Source of the DNA: Kumtagia sp963839725
GTDB lineage: Bacteria; Pseudomonadota; Alphaproteobacteria; Rhizobiales; Rhizobiaceae
Direction: 5' to 3'
Assembly: GCA_963839725.1 (NCBI GenBank)
Contig: CAWIWT010000031.1
Coordinates: forward strand, 124,001-188,000
Length of the DNA stretch: 64,000 nucleotides
The notes below the pieces were generated by a model. That model did not search any database. It saw only the letters and a list, made by a program, of their open reading frames with translations, and was not told the DNA's origin. Positions 52,310 to 60,735 of the stretch are shown here, one piece after another. How positions within the stretch are numbered: position 1 is the stretch's first letter; each line of letters begins with the position of its first letter. Position numbers and translations under genes: made by a program.

Positions 52310-53848
52310 TTACGCCGCCGTGCGATCCGGATAGGGCGCGTAGTCGGCCGGCGTCACCAGCGTCAGACCCTCATAGCCGCTGGATGCCAGATCATCGCGC
52401 GCCGCCAGGACGGCATCATCCGGCCTAAGCGCGCTTACCAGTACCTCGGTACCTTCGGAGACGAGGCGACGGATGCTGCCGGCGCCGGCGGGACCACACT
52501 CGACAATCACCACATCATAGGCCGCGTTCAGCGTGTTCATGATGATCGGCAGACGCTCGACGGCGCGCATGGCCGTGCGCTGATCCGCATTGCCGACAGG
52601 GATGACGTGGCAGTCGGAACAATGATCGGCGTGAATTACGTCGGTAAATTTTGCCGTCCCGGCAAGCAGGTCGGTGATGCCTGGAAGGCTCGCGCCCTCC
52701 AGCCTTGGCGGCGAGGCAGCGCCCATGGCGGTCAGATCAACCAGCAGGACACGCAATCCAGAATCCGCAACGTCGCGCGCGACCATCACGGCGCTGGCGG
52801 CGGCCTCGTCGCCTTCCGGCGACACGAACAGAGCCCGGGTCGCGCCGCCTGCAATCAGCATTTCGGCGGCCGCATGAGCCGATACTTCGCCGTAGGCCTC
52901 TTCTTCGACCAGTTCCTTCGGCTGAACGGAGGCCCTCGGAGCCGGCTTACGCTCGACGGTCGGTACGAACAGCGGCATTTGAACCTGTTCAACCGGTTCC
53001 AAATAAGCGCCGTGTGCCGGCCGCATCGCACGTCCGGAGAAGAGTTCGCTAAGCAGGATGCCGATGGACATCAGCAGCATCGTGGCGGCCAAGGCGGCGC
53101 CGGTGATCGGCCAACTCTTCGGAAAATACGGCTCCGGCGGCACGACGGGGTCGGAGACTGTCAGCGCGTCGACCGGGAGATAGTTATGCGAGCCGTGCGA
53201 CTGCGCCTCGCGATAGCGCGAGAGGTACGATTCCAGCTGCTCGCGCTCCGCCGCGTTGTTGGATTCCTGCTTCGCCGCGAGACTGAAATCCATATAGGTC
53301 TTCGCAATGACCTGCGGAACTTCAGCCGCCAGTTGTGGGCTTTCGGACGAAAACTCGATCACTATCGTGCGCGTCTTCTCACTGCGGTAAACCTTGAGAT
53401 TTTCGCGAAACTTGGTGAGCACGCGCTCTTCAGCAGGAATATCCGCTGGATTGCCTTTCAGTCCCGCCATGATCAGCAGGCGTTTCAGCAGCGATGGCGA
53501 CTTGGTGTCGTCGAACTCCGGATTGTCCGCGAGATTGAGTTTCCTGGCGACTTCCTTCAGCAGATCCGTCGAGGTGAAAATCTCAATCTGCGTATTGATG
53601 CCTTCTACGTCGAACAGCCGGCTGTCGGAGCCGGCGTCCGGCTGGCGCGTGGTCGGCCACTCCGTCCGCTCGATCGTCACACGGGTCTCAGCCTGGTAGT
53701 AAGGCGTGGCGAGCGATGCGAGCAAAAAGGCCGATCCGGCCACCACTAAAGCCACCACGACAATGGGCAGCCAGTTCCGCAGAAGGCTCGAAAACAGCCT
53801 TCCCAGATCCACATCGACATCACCAGAGGTCGGCCTGACCGATGGCAT
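52310..53848 (-). CDS. Wzz/ExoP-like exopolysaccharide transport protein with degenerate kinase domain
   Basis: A 512-residue polysaccharide co-polymerase-like protein. An N-terminal cytoplasmic segment (DVDVDLGRLFSSLLRNWLPI) leads to a first membrane helix, a periplasmic Wzz domain, and a second helix after PYFPKSWPI. A cytoplasmic BY-kinase-like domain (ATRALFVSPEGDEAAASAVM, LRVLLVDLTAMG, VVIVECGPAGAG) lacks the Walker A G-K-S/T, so it should not phosphorylate. The periplasmic coiled coil is far shorter than in related ExoP/Wzz proteins of about 700-750 residues: NNAAEREQ runs almost directly into LESYLSRYREAQS. An in-frame internal deletion is inferred. The ATG at 53848 was chosen over a longer frame. 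Confidence 0.8.
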   Translation of the reverse strand: MPSVRPTSGDVDVDLGRLFSSLLRNWLPIVVVALVVAGSAFLLASLATPYYQAETRVTIERTEWPTTRQPDAGSDSRLFDVEGINTQIEIFTSTDLLKEVARKLNLADNPEFDDTKSPSLLKRLLIMAGLKGNPADIPAEERVLTKFRENLKVYRSEKTRTIVIEFSSESPQLAAEVPQVIAKTYMDFSLAAKQESNNAAEREQLESYLSRYREAQSHGSHNYLPVDALTVSDPVVPPEPYFPKSWPITGAALAATMLLMSIGILLSELFSGRAMRPAHGAYLEPVEQVQMPLFVPTVERKPAPRASVQPKELVEEEAYGEVSAHAAAEMLIAGGATRALFVSPEGDEAAASAVMVARDVADSGLRVLLVDLTAMGAASPPRLEGASLPGITDLLAGTAKFTDVIHADHCSDCHVIPVGNADQRTAMRAVERLPIIMNTLNAAYDVVIVECGPAGAGSIRRLVSEGTEVLVSALRPDDAVLAARDDLASSGYEGLTLVTPADYAPYPDRTAA

Positions 53849-54339
53849 ACATCCGACTCCAACACTGCGTCGGCTGGACCGTAAATAACTATGGTAACTC
53901 ATGTGTTAAGAAGACATCGATTTTGGGCTGCCCAGCCCCCCAAATCTTTTCATTTTCTGCGAAATCCTGGCCTCGCCTCGACCGATCAGGCACTACTTCG
54001 CGGCGCTCGGGCGGCCCAACCTTTACGCACTGTTGACCCTAACCATTCGATAACGTCGGACAGGCATGCGCCAATATCCCTGGCGCCAGCAAAGGCAGCC
54101 CGCAGCAATGAAGACAAGGTCTCATCCTCTCCGCCAGAAAGCCTTACGTTGAAAGGGTTTGCGGCGATTTTTGGGTTCCGACCCCCGGCTCGATCCCCGG
54201 ATTGGCGGAGCGGAAATCGGCCAGCCTGAAACGTTCGCAAGCGATTGAGATTGGTCAGCTTTTTTCGCCTCCCCGCTTTGCCGAATTGCCATTTCGTCGC
54301 GCCCAATGCTTTCATCTGACCGGTGGGAGGGCGAAGGAG
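53849..54339. other. Gene-free stretch upstream of the Wzz-like gene
   Basis: About 490 bases with no frame of any recognisable family on either strand. It presumably contains the promoter of the Wzz-like gene. Nothing else is seen. Confidence 0.4.
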
Positions 54340-54567
54340 ATGGCGAAATTTTCCGAAGGCGACACGATTACGATGACCGGCGAGGTGACGAGGGTGAACG
54401 ATGACGGGACCGCCACGGTTCGGCTGCACGGCTACGACGTTCCGGTGATCGTCACTCAACCGCGACTGCTTCGATCTCGATATCGAACTCCATCGGCCAT
54501 CCCGCCACCGACACGAATGTGCGGGAGGGCGGATTTTCCGGAAAGTGCTTGGCGTAAACGCGGTTGA
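54340..54567 (+). CDS. Small hypothetical protein overlapping ridA
   Basis: A 75-codon frame with an excellent start (GAAGGAG then ATG). The first roughly 40 residues, MAKFSEGDTITMTGEVTRVN and DDGTATVRLHGYDVPVIV, look like a small OB/SH3-like barrel protein. The rest (from about residue 45) overlaps the 3' end of ridA on the opposite strand by 116 bases and is Arg/Pro-rich with no such pattern. The original stop may have been lost. Low certainty that it is expressed in this form. Confidence 0.4.
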   Translation: MAKFSEGDTITMTGEVTRVNDDGTATVRLHGYDVPVIVTQPRLLRSRYRTPSAIPPPTRMCGRADFPESAWRKRG

Positions 54568-54844
54568 TCGCATTGTAGAAACCGGCATTGGCTGCATAGA
54601 TCCTCACCGCGACGACGTTCTCCATTGTCGTACCGGCCGCTTCGAGGCAGTGGCGCAGCGCCTTCAGCGATATTTCGGTCTGTATTTCGATGTCGCCGCG
54701 CACCAGCTTGCCGGTTTGAATGTCGAACGGTGGCATCCCCGAGACGAACACCATGCCTTTGGCCTTGGTCACCAGCGACAGCGGCACTCCAAGCGCCCTG
54801 ACGGCTGCAGAAAGGACCGGAACCTCGACGATCTCCTTTTTCAT
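54452..54844 (-). CDS. RidA family protein
   Basis: A 130-residue YjgF/YER057c/UK114-fold protein. GMVFVSGMPPFDIQTGKLVR, CLEAAGTTMENVVAVRIYA and PSRTFVSVAGWP are the family blocks. The Arg that defines imine/enamine deaminases of the RidA clade is not clearly in place (the C-terminal part reads GWPMEFDIEIEAVAVE), so it may belong to an Rid1-7 subgroup with a different role. It lies 77 bases downstream of the GYD gene on the same strand. Confidence 0.88.
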   Translation of the reverse strand: MKKEIVEVPVLSAAVRALGVPLSLVTKAKGMVFVSGMPPFDIQTGKLVRGDIEIQTEISLKALRHCLEAAGTTMENVVAVRIYAANAGFYNAINRVYAKHFPENPPSRTFVSVAGWPMEFDIEIEAVAVE

Positions 54845-54921
54845 GGAACCTCCTCTAGATCACAACGGATTGGCAGCGGAGCGAACCTCCGCTGCCAGAG
54901 ATGTTTCAACCAGTGGCCTGC

Positions 54922-55254
54922 TTATTTTGCCGGGGATTTGTAGGAAGATGCGATTTTGCCCGCCTTCTCTTGGGCCGCCTTGAATTCCGCGCCCGTGTAT
55001 GCCCGCACGGTTTTGACATTCGACACTGCTCCCGATGCGCCGACGACGAGAAGTGCGGGGATCAGGTCAGCACCGTCGGCGAATTCCGCGATTACCATCC
55101 AGTCGGTTTCGCCGGTCGTGACGTAGAAAGAATGCATTTTCCCGCCTGCTGCTTCCATTATGCCACGAGCCGCCTTTTCTCGGTTCGATGGATTGTCAAT
55201 CATTCCCTTCGCTGACGTGGCTGAATAGCACCCTGTGATTATGAACAGTGGCAT
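54922..55254 (-). CDS. GYD domain protein
   Basis: A 110-residue protein with a ferredoxin-like fold: MPLFIITGCYSATSAKGMID, then MEAAGGKMHSFYVTTGETDW and MVIAEFADGADLIPALLVVG. This is the GYD family of short proteins with no known function. The ATG at 55254 has GGGAGAG eight bases upstream; a longer frame is less likely. It probably forms a unit with ridA. Confidence 0.85.
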   Translation of the reverse strand: MPLFIITGCYSATSAKGMIDNPSNREKAARGIMEAAGGKMHSFYVTTGETDWMVIAEFADGADLIPALLVVGASGAVSNVKTVRAYTGAEFKAAQEKAGKIASSYKSPAK

Positions 55255-55693
55255 ATGACACTCTCCCTCAATAATCGGGCAGATCGGGTGATCTGCCGAA
55301 TACACAATATCTCAAATCTTGGCGTTCGCCGCGAGAGATTAAAGCAGGATTAGAACCCCGCGTAGGCGGCTCTACGAGCGCAATCGCCGGTTGCCCGGTC
55401 CTTTCCCCCCAGCCCGGCTCGCGAACGCGCTCGACGCGACGGCGACGGCGGTCTCCTGCGGATTTTGGAGCGGTCTAGCGGATCGCCACGTAGGCGGCGC
55501 TAGGGGCGCAATCTCCGGTTGCCGGTCCCTTTGCCCATCCGGAACTGGAACGCTCTCCGGCGCGCCTCCCCGCAGCGGGAAACCGCTACAAGCGCTTGCC
55601 TAGACCTGGCTCGCGGACCTATGCTGTTGTTTAGCGAGCCTGCCCCGGCACGCGGCCGGGGTGGAAGCCCCGCTTCACGGGGAGGTTAACAAC
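55255..55693. other. GC-rich intergenic region with direct repeats and hairpins
   Basis: About 440 bases with no gene. Two direct repeats of about 45 bases (55361-55405 and 55488-55532) share GTAGGCGGC, GCGCAATC and CCGGTTGCC. Near the 3' end are two stable hairpins, one touching the ribosome-binding site of the next gene. Confidence 0.65.
55643..55685 (+). promoter_or_regulatory. Leader hairpins overlapping a ribosome-binding site
   Basis: CCCCGGCACGCGGCCGGGG is followed by CCCCG-CTTCA-CGGGG. The second hairpin includes four bases of the Shine-Dalgarno GGGGAGG (55679-55685), eight bases before ATG 55694. Opening it would be required for translation, so temperature or factor control is possible. 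Confidence 0.45.
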
Positions 55694-56164
55694 ATGAAAA
55701 TTGCATCGCTATTCGCAATCGGCTGCATCGGATTATGCGGAATCGCCTCCTTTGCCATGGCAGAGGAAGCGCACACAATGATCACTCCTACCGACATTAA
55801 ATGGGGTCCGGCTTCTAAAGCGCTCCCTGCCGGAGCAGAGGCGGCAGTCTTGTTCGGCGATCCGGCCAAGGAAGGTCCGTTTGCCCTTCGGCTCAAATTG
55901 CCGGTTGGGTATGCGATTCCGCCGCACACGCATCCAAGGATTGAGGTTGTCACAGTAATATCAGGGACCATTAATCTTGGAATGGGCGAGAAGGCTGACG
56001 GGAGCGCCGCCAAAGCAATTCCTGCGGGCAGCTTCTTCGCGCTGCCGGCGGGCACGGCGCATTTCGCTTACTTCGACGAGGAGACGGTGCTCCAACTCAC
56101 CACCAATGGCCCGTGGGGCATCAAGTATGTCAATCCGGCCGACGACCCTCGAAAGACGCAATAG
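55694..56164 (+). CDS. Exported cupin domain protein
   Basis: A 156-residue protein with a signal peptide (MKIASLFAIGCIGLCGIASF, cleavage probably after AMA). The cupin core has VGYAIPPHTHPRIEVVTVIS (H-x-H-x-x-x-E metal ligands) and PAGSFFALPAGTAHFAYF (second His). It should be a small periplasmic metal-binding cupin of unknown substrate. The GGGGAGG site lies eight bases upstream. Confidence 0.85.
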   Translation: MKIASLFAIGCIGLCGIASFAMAEEAHTMITPTDIKWGPASKALPAGAEAAVLFGDPAKEGPFALRLKLPVGYAIPPHTHPRIEVVTVISGTINLGMGEKADGSAAKAIPAGSFFALPAGTAHFAYFDEETVLQLTTNGPWGIKYVNPADDPRKTQ

Positions 56165-56261
56165 CTAAGACGGATTAATGGCGAACTGCCCCGCCGCGCT
56201 CGGCGGCGGGGTGCCATTGCCCAAGGCAAGTTGAGTGGGTACCCAAAGCGGGACTACTCAG

Positions 56262-56417
56262 GGCGGCGGCTCGACAGCGGAAGGGCTCATCCGGTCTCTC
56301 GAACTGCAGCCATACAATGACATCCGCATCTGTGGCATCTTCGATGACCGTGACGATAAGCGCTCTCCGCCGATCGTCGCAGGCTATCCGAAGCTGGGGA
56401 ATATCGGCGAACTGATT
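56262..56417 (+). pseudogene. Fragment of an undecaprenyl-phosphate glucose phosphotransferase (WcaJ/ExoY-like)
   Basis: A 52-codon internal piece, GGGSTAEGLIRSLELQPYND then IRICGIFDDRDDKRSPPIVA and GYPKLGNIGELI, matches the nucleotide-binding-like domain preceding the transferase domain of initiating exopolysaccharide glycosyltransferases. The start, membrane helices and catalytic domain are absent. It joins directly to an unrelated DJ-1/PfpI fragment. Confidence 0.7.
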
Positions 56418-56842
56418 CGTTCGGCGCCAGGGCGGGCACGCCAAGTGCACCGGCGCGTTGCTGCGGCCGGCTTGCTCAAGGGCCGTCGGGCTGCGACGCA
56501 CTGGGCCTACGTCGATCTGTTGCGACTGGTCGGCGCCAATCACGAAAAGGGGCGAGTCGTGCGAGACGGTAATGTCTTCACCGCAGGCGGCGTCACTTCG
56601 GGAATCGATTTTGCATTCCGCATCGTCGCCGAACTTGCCGGACCGGAGTCCCACAAGCGATCCAGCTTGGGATCGAGTACGACCCATCACCCGACTTCGA
56701 CGCCGGCCACCCGGACAAGGCATCCGAGACGGCCAAGGAGTTCATGGTTCAGCGCAACGAAGTGGCCCACACGGGGGTTCGGCAGGGACTCGAGAAATTG
56801 GCCGTCCTCGGCAAAGCAGCGCGACAGACGCGCAAGCGCTGA
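56418..56842 (+). pseudogene. DJ-1/PfpI family C-terminal remnant, frameshifted
   Basis: Pieces in three frames: KCTGALL (56.43 kb), then AAAGLLKGRRAATHWAYVDL and GNVFTAGGVTSGIDFAFRIV, and after another shift near 56650 QAIQLGIEYDPSPDFDAGHP and DKASETAKEFM, ending in TGA at 56842. The order is that of DJ-1/PfpI (ThiJ) proteins from the nucleophile elbow (C-T-G) onward. The N-terminal half is absent. Confidence 0.75.
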
Positions 56843-56920
56843 AAATATTTTTGGCGGCGCGATGCATTACCTCGCGGCGCGACGTCCTACTCCACGTCAT
56901 CATCGTGGAGGATCCCCGCA

Positions 56921-57664
56921 ATGGCCCAATTGTCGCGTACCCCCGTCACGCTTATCGGCGCCAGCCGCGGTCTCGGCCGCGTCCTGGCCGAAACCTTTCA
57001 TCGTCTCGGCGCGAAGGTGCTGGTCGTCGCGCGGGGGCAGGCAGGCCTCGACGCGGTGGCGCGCGACCTGCCCGGCGTGGCGGTGCTGGCATGCGACGCT
57101 TCAGCGGACGATGCGCCGGACCGCGTGTTCGCCGTCCAGGCGCCGCGCATCCTGATCCTGTGTGGGGGCGCCGTGCCGCTCTGCCGGCCCTTCCACGAGC
57201 TTGACTGGGAGGAGTTCAGCGACAACTGGAACAATGATGTGCGCATGAGTTTCGTATTCCTGCAGGCGGCGCTTAAGTGGCCCCTGCCGCCGGGGACTAC
57301 CGTCGTCACGATCACCAGTGGCGCCATGCTTCAGGGCTCGCCGATTTCCGGCGGCTATGCCGGCGCAAAAAAGATGCAGGCTTTTCTGACCGGCTATGCA
57401 CAGAAGGAGGCCGGCCGCGCCGGCCTCGACCTGCGGTTCCTGTCACTGGCTCCCGCGCGCCTCATGCCGCAGACGGACATCGGCGCGGCGGGAGTCAGGG
57501 GCTACGCCGCCTACAACGACACCAGCGAAGCCGCCTTCCTCGAGGCTATGGGGCCGGGGCAGACGCCGCAACAAGTGGCCGACACGCTGCTCGATCTGAT
57601 CGATGAGGCGCCGCCGGGAGGCAATTTTATCGTTTCCCCCGATGGCGTGGCGGCGCTACCCTAA
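56921..57664 (+). CDS. Short-chain dehydrogenase/reductase
   Basis: A 247-residue SDR. The nucleotide loop is PVTLIGASRGLGRVLAETF (G-x-S-x-G-x-G type), the next strand ends VLACDAS, and ILCGGAVP stands for the NAG region. Catalytic TITSGAMLQGSPISGGYAGAKK has Ser, Tyr and Lys in the YxxxK order. The C-terminus binds an unknown substrate. It overlaps the sigma-factor gene by one base (TAATG), suggesting a two-gene operon. Confidence 0.88.
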   Translation: MAQLSRTPVTLIGASRGLGRVLAETFHRLGAKVLVVARGQAGLDAVARDLPGVAVLACDASADDAPDRVFAVQAPRILILCGGAVPLCRPFHELDWEEFSDNWNNDVRMSFVFLQAALKWPLPPGTTVVTITSGAMLQGSPISGGYAGAKKMQAFLTGYAQKEAGRAGLDLRFLSLAPARLMPQTDIGAAGVRGYAAYNDTSEAAFLEAMGPGQTPQQVADTLLDLIDEAPPGGNFIVSPDGVAALP

Positions 57665-58605
57665 TGCGAATGGAGACCTCGATCGCCGTTCCCGATGTTT
57701 CAGGCATACCCGACGCTTCAGGTGCCTTTTCCGCACTGGCCAGCGGCATGCGTAGCGAACTGAAGCGCCATTGCTATCGCATGATGGGCGGCGTGCAGGA
57801 CGCGGAGGACTGCGTACAGGAGACCCTGCTGCGCGGCTGGCGCGAATTCACCAGCTTGCGCGACGGGACGGCGGTACGGCCATGGCTTTACAGCATCGCC
57901 ACCCGCGTCTGCCTCGACGCGCTGCGCACACGCCGACGGCGGCAAATTCTGTTCGGCCTTAGCCTCCATGAGGTTGAGCCGACGACCGCACCGTGGGTCG
58001 AACCGTGGCCGGGCGGGGTTCCGCCGTCCGGCCCTGAACGCGGGCAGGATATCCGGCTGGCCTTCGTATCGATGCTGCACGGGCTGTCGCCGCGCGCCCG
58101 CGCCGTACTGCTGCTGCACGATGTCGTCGGTATGACTGCGGCTGAGGCGGCGGCCTCGCTTGGCATCAGCGTCGCGGCCGCGCGCAGTGCCCTGCAGAGG
58201 GCGCGGTCCGCTCTGCCGCCGCAGGATGTCGCCAAGACCGACCACTTCCTGGTCGACGCCTATGTCGACGCTTGGAACGCGGGCGACGTCGGTGCGCTGA
58301 TCGGCCTGTTGCACAGGGATATCGTGCTGACCATGCCGCCATGGCGCCGTACATTTACCAGCCGCGACGAGGTGGAGCGGTTCATGACCAGCGTCTGGCC
58401 GCGCTATGACAGTTTCCGCGCCGTGGCTATCGTTGCCAACGGGCAGCCAGCGGCTGCCGTCTACACGCGGCGCGGCGACGCGTCCTATCTTCCGCATTCC
58501 CTGCATGTCCTCGCAGGGAGCGGACAGGTCAGCGAGGTCGTCCTCTACGTCCCGCCACTGGGCGCGAGCCTGTTTGCGGCCTTCGGTCTCCCGCCGACAG
58601 CGTGA
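57664..58605 (+). CDS. ECF-type sigma factor with SnoaL-like C-terminal domain
   Basis: A 313-residue sigma-70 family protein. Region 2 is ELKRHCYRMMGGVQDAEDCV then QETLLRGW and RPWLYSIATRVCLDALRTRR. Region 4 is SPRARAVLLLHDVVGMTAAE with an HTH of AAASLGISVAAARSALQRAR. The C-terminal about 110 residues form a SnoaL-like fold (VDAYVDAWNAGDVGALIGLL), as in the SigX5/TIGR02960-like group. No anti-sigma factor is adjacent. The C-terminal domain may sense a ligand. It is coupled to the SDR gene, a possible target or signal partner. Confidence 0.88.
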   Translation: MRMETSIAVPDVSGIPDASGAFSALASGMRSELKRHCYRMMGGVQDAEDCVQETLLRGWREFTSLRDGTAVRPWLYSIATRVCLDALRTRRRRQILFGLSLHEVEPTTAPWVEPWPGGVPPSGPERGQDIRLAFVSMLHGLSPRARAVLLLHDVVGMTAAEAAASLGISVAAARSALQRARSALPPQDVAKTDHFLVDAYVDAWNAGDVGALIGLLHRDIVLTMPPWRRTFTSRDEVERFMTSVWPRYDSFRAVAIVANGQPAAAVYTRRGDASYLPHSLHVLAGSGQVSEVVLYVPPLGASLFAAFGLPPTA

Positions 58606-58654
58606 TGCAGCAGTCACAATTTGACATGCAGGCCATACTTTCAACCGATGTGTA

Positions 58655-58755
58655 AAGCACGTCGCATCGAAGCGGATTCAGTCGAATGCTTTAAGTGTTT
58701 TATTTGATGCATGTCGTTGTCCCAAAACCGCTGCGCACTTTTGGGCGACATGCAT
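58655..58755. repeat. Rhizobial palindromic repeat
   Basis: AAAGCACGTCGCATCGAAGC leads into GCATGTCGTTGTCCCAAAAC, then CGCTGCGCACTTTTGGGCGA and CATGCA. It is a fuller version of the unit at 51324-51376 and a known type of repeat in this order. Confidence 0.8.
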
Positions 58756-58802
58756 AGTCTAGCCTCTTACGCGCGACCAGGCGCCGATCTCAGCCCTGCC
58801 GA

Positions 58803-59012
58803 CTATGACGCTCTGGTTGGCTCCTGGACGATGCGTTCAACGAGCGTTTCCACACCGAGGTCGCTGGCGGTTGCCACACCATGGCGCACGATGTCGTCGG
58901 CAAGGACCATAGCCTGATCGCCATCCAGATGCACCTCGCCCAATGCATTTGCTCCGCCGATGACCGCATGCAAGCGCCCGCCACCGGCCAGGTCGTCGAT
59001 TGCCTCATGCCA
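58803..59012 (-). pseudogene. Fragment of an unidentified protein-coding gene
   Basis: A 69-codon frame on the minus strand without a usable start: EAIDDLAGGGRLHAVIGGAN, then ALGEVHLDGDQAMVLADDIV and RHGVATASDLGVETLVERIV, ending EPTRAS-stop. It reads like the C-terminal part of a real globular protein; some methyltransferase-like proteins end this way, but I cannot name the family. Upstream the frame is closed by TGA at 59015-59013, and adjacent frames carry no clear continuation. Confidence 0.4.
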
Positions 59013-59249
59013 TCATCGTCGCGCATATCGAGATCGGTCGTCTCCAATACGTGCGTTGGGCAGTTCATCACTGATCGATCAGCTAACGCAGGCCGCGCGC
59101 CAGCCCGGATCTTTCGGGATTTCTTCCGCGACTTCCTGTGCCGAAACCCCCACAACTATGGTCGCGTTGCAGCTTTCTGACCAAATATTGCAGCTTTCGG
59201 ATTTTTGGCTTGCGTTTTAGCCATTGAAAAAGCTAAGGCAATTTCGGTC
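59013..59249. other. Region before tRNA-Pro
   Basis: About 240 bases with no supported gene. Short frames on both strands lack family features. Confidence 0.35.
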
Positions 59250-59326
<77 letters not shown>

Positions 59327-59528
59327 ATAATTTCAAATAGTTATTGTGACGTTACGCGCTATATTAACCGGCCGGGGTAACGTAAATGGTAACAGAATCG
59401 TACATCGAGATATTTAATTGGAAACGCTGACGCATTGTGGTACCCTTCTGGCAGTTAATTTTCAACCGGCTGGATTCTTCATCGCGGTGACGGTTATTGC
59501 AGAATGGGACTGATTATTCGCAAGCGGG

Positions 59529-59576
59529 TGCCCTCTCACGGCGCAAACAGGGGTTCGATTCCCCTTGGGCGTACCA
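59529..59576 (+). pseudogene. tRNA-Glu 3' fragment
   Basis: GCCCTCTCACGGC is an anticodon arm with CTC, followed by a T-arm around GGGGTTCGATTCCCC and TGGGCGTACCA. The 5' half (acceptor strand and D-arm) is absent upstream. It looks like the 3' remnant of a tRNA-Glu gene. The sequence after it (ATTATTTCA) echoes that after tRNA-Pro (ATAATTTCA). It may be an attachment-site relic of an integrated element. Confidence 0.7.
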
Positions 59577-59994
59577 ATTATTTCAATAACTTAACCGGTA
59601 TCAAGAATGCATGGTCCCGATAAGAGACCCGAAAAGCAAACCAGCGGGAGCACGACTACCCCCGGATGCCTGCTTTGCATCTCAGCCGGTCGGCGCTAGG
59701 TGAGCTGGATCCGCATCGGGTGCTCGACAGGGCGGACGCCGGCCGGCTCGGCGCGTCTGGTCCGCACCCCTGATCGCGCGCCCAGACCCGCCAGGTGAGT
59801 CGCCAGTGCCATCTCGCAATCGGCCGCTCGTTTCGAAGAGTCGACGATCGGGAAGAAAACATGACAAGGGCTGTTTTCCAGCTACCCAACAGCTTTCAAC
59901 CAAATCCAGGTTGGGGTACCAAGCGGCCGGTTATGGCAGGCAGCGTGTCGACGATCCGCCGCCTGCCAGTTATATGACTCGCCATGTGCGCAAA
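59577..59994. other. Gene-free stretch
   Basis: About 420 bases between the tRNA-Glu fragment and the DUF1269 gene. Frames on the minus strand near 59656-59903 are arginine/proline-rich and unassignable. Nothing supported. Confidence 0.4.
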
Positions 59995-60489
59995 CTAAGA
60001 CGCGGTGGCGCTCTTCAACGCGTCCCGCAGCGCCTGCTCCTTTGTTTCATCAAACGATGTCTTGAGGACTACCCCACCATACCCCTTGATTGCAGCGACC
60101 ACCTTGTCGGTCGTAATTTCCTTCACAAGCACGAACAGGGCCGCACTGCCGGGTTCAATGGTTTCGGCGAGCTTTTTCATGAACGGGTCGTTGATGCCAA
60201 CGTCGGTGAGCGCACCGCCGAGCGCGCCCGACGCGGCGCCCGCGGCAACGCCGATCAGCGGGTTCAGGAACAGCACTCCGATCAGCAAGCCCCACATGCT
60301 GCCCGACGCTGCGCCGGCAGCAGTCATATTCATCATCTGATTCAATTTCACGCTGCCCGACTCGGTCTTTGTCGCGATAACCGCGTCGCCAATCTTGATG
60401 AGATGTTCAACTTGCAGTTCGAACAGGCGCTTGCGCACCTCTTCCGCCTTTTCTTCATTTGGGTAGACGATTACAACGAGGTTAGACAT
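59995..60489 (-). CDS. DUF1269 family protein
   Basis: A 164-residue protein. SNLVVIVYPNEEKAEEVRKR starts the fold. A glycine/alanine-rich hydrophobic hairpin (AAGAASGSMWGLLIGVLF, then GVAAGAASGALGGAL) follows, with SAALFVLVKEITTDKVVAAI near the end. This matches DUF1269, membrane-associated proteins of unknown role often seen in stress-related regions. The ATG at 60489 follows AAAGGA by seven bases. Confidence 0.88.
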   Translation of the reverse strand: MSNLVVIVYPNEEKAEEVRKRLFELQVEHLIKIGDAVIATKTESGSVKLNQMMNMTAAGAASGSMWGLLIGVLFLNPLIGVAAGAASGALGGALTDVGINDPFMKKLAETIEPGSAALFVLVKEITTDKVVAAIKGYGGVVLKTSFDETKEQALRDALKSATAS

Positions 60490-60735
60490 AGCAAGTCCTT
60501 TCACGGGCCCCCCCCAATCGGCACGAAGATGCCTGAATGCGCGGCCGAACGGAATTCCGATTCGCCACCAACTAAGTCAGCTTTCTTGGCAGAGCTGTAC
60601 CTTAGCCAACCATCCCATCACAGCATCTCGCCGCATAGATAACGGCAGCAGTTGACAGCTGCCGGGCTCGGGCCCCACTCAACCTTCCATCCTCTGCGTC
60701 CATTCTAGGTAGCTTCTTCCTTGGGTTCGGCGTCA

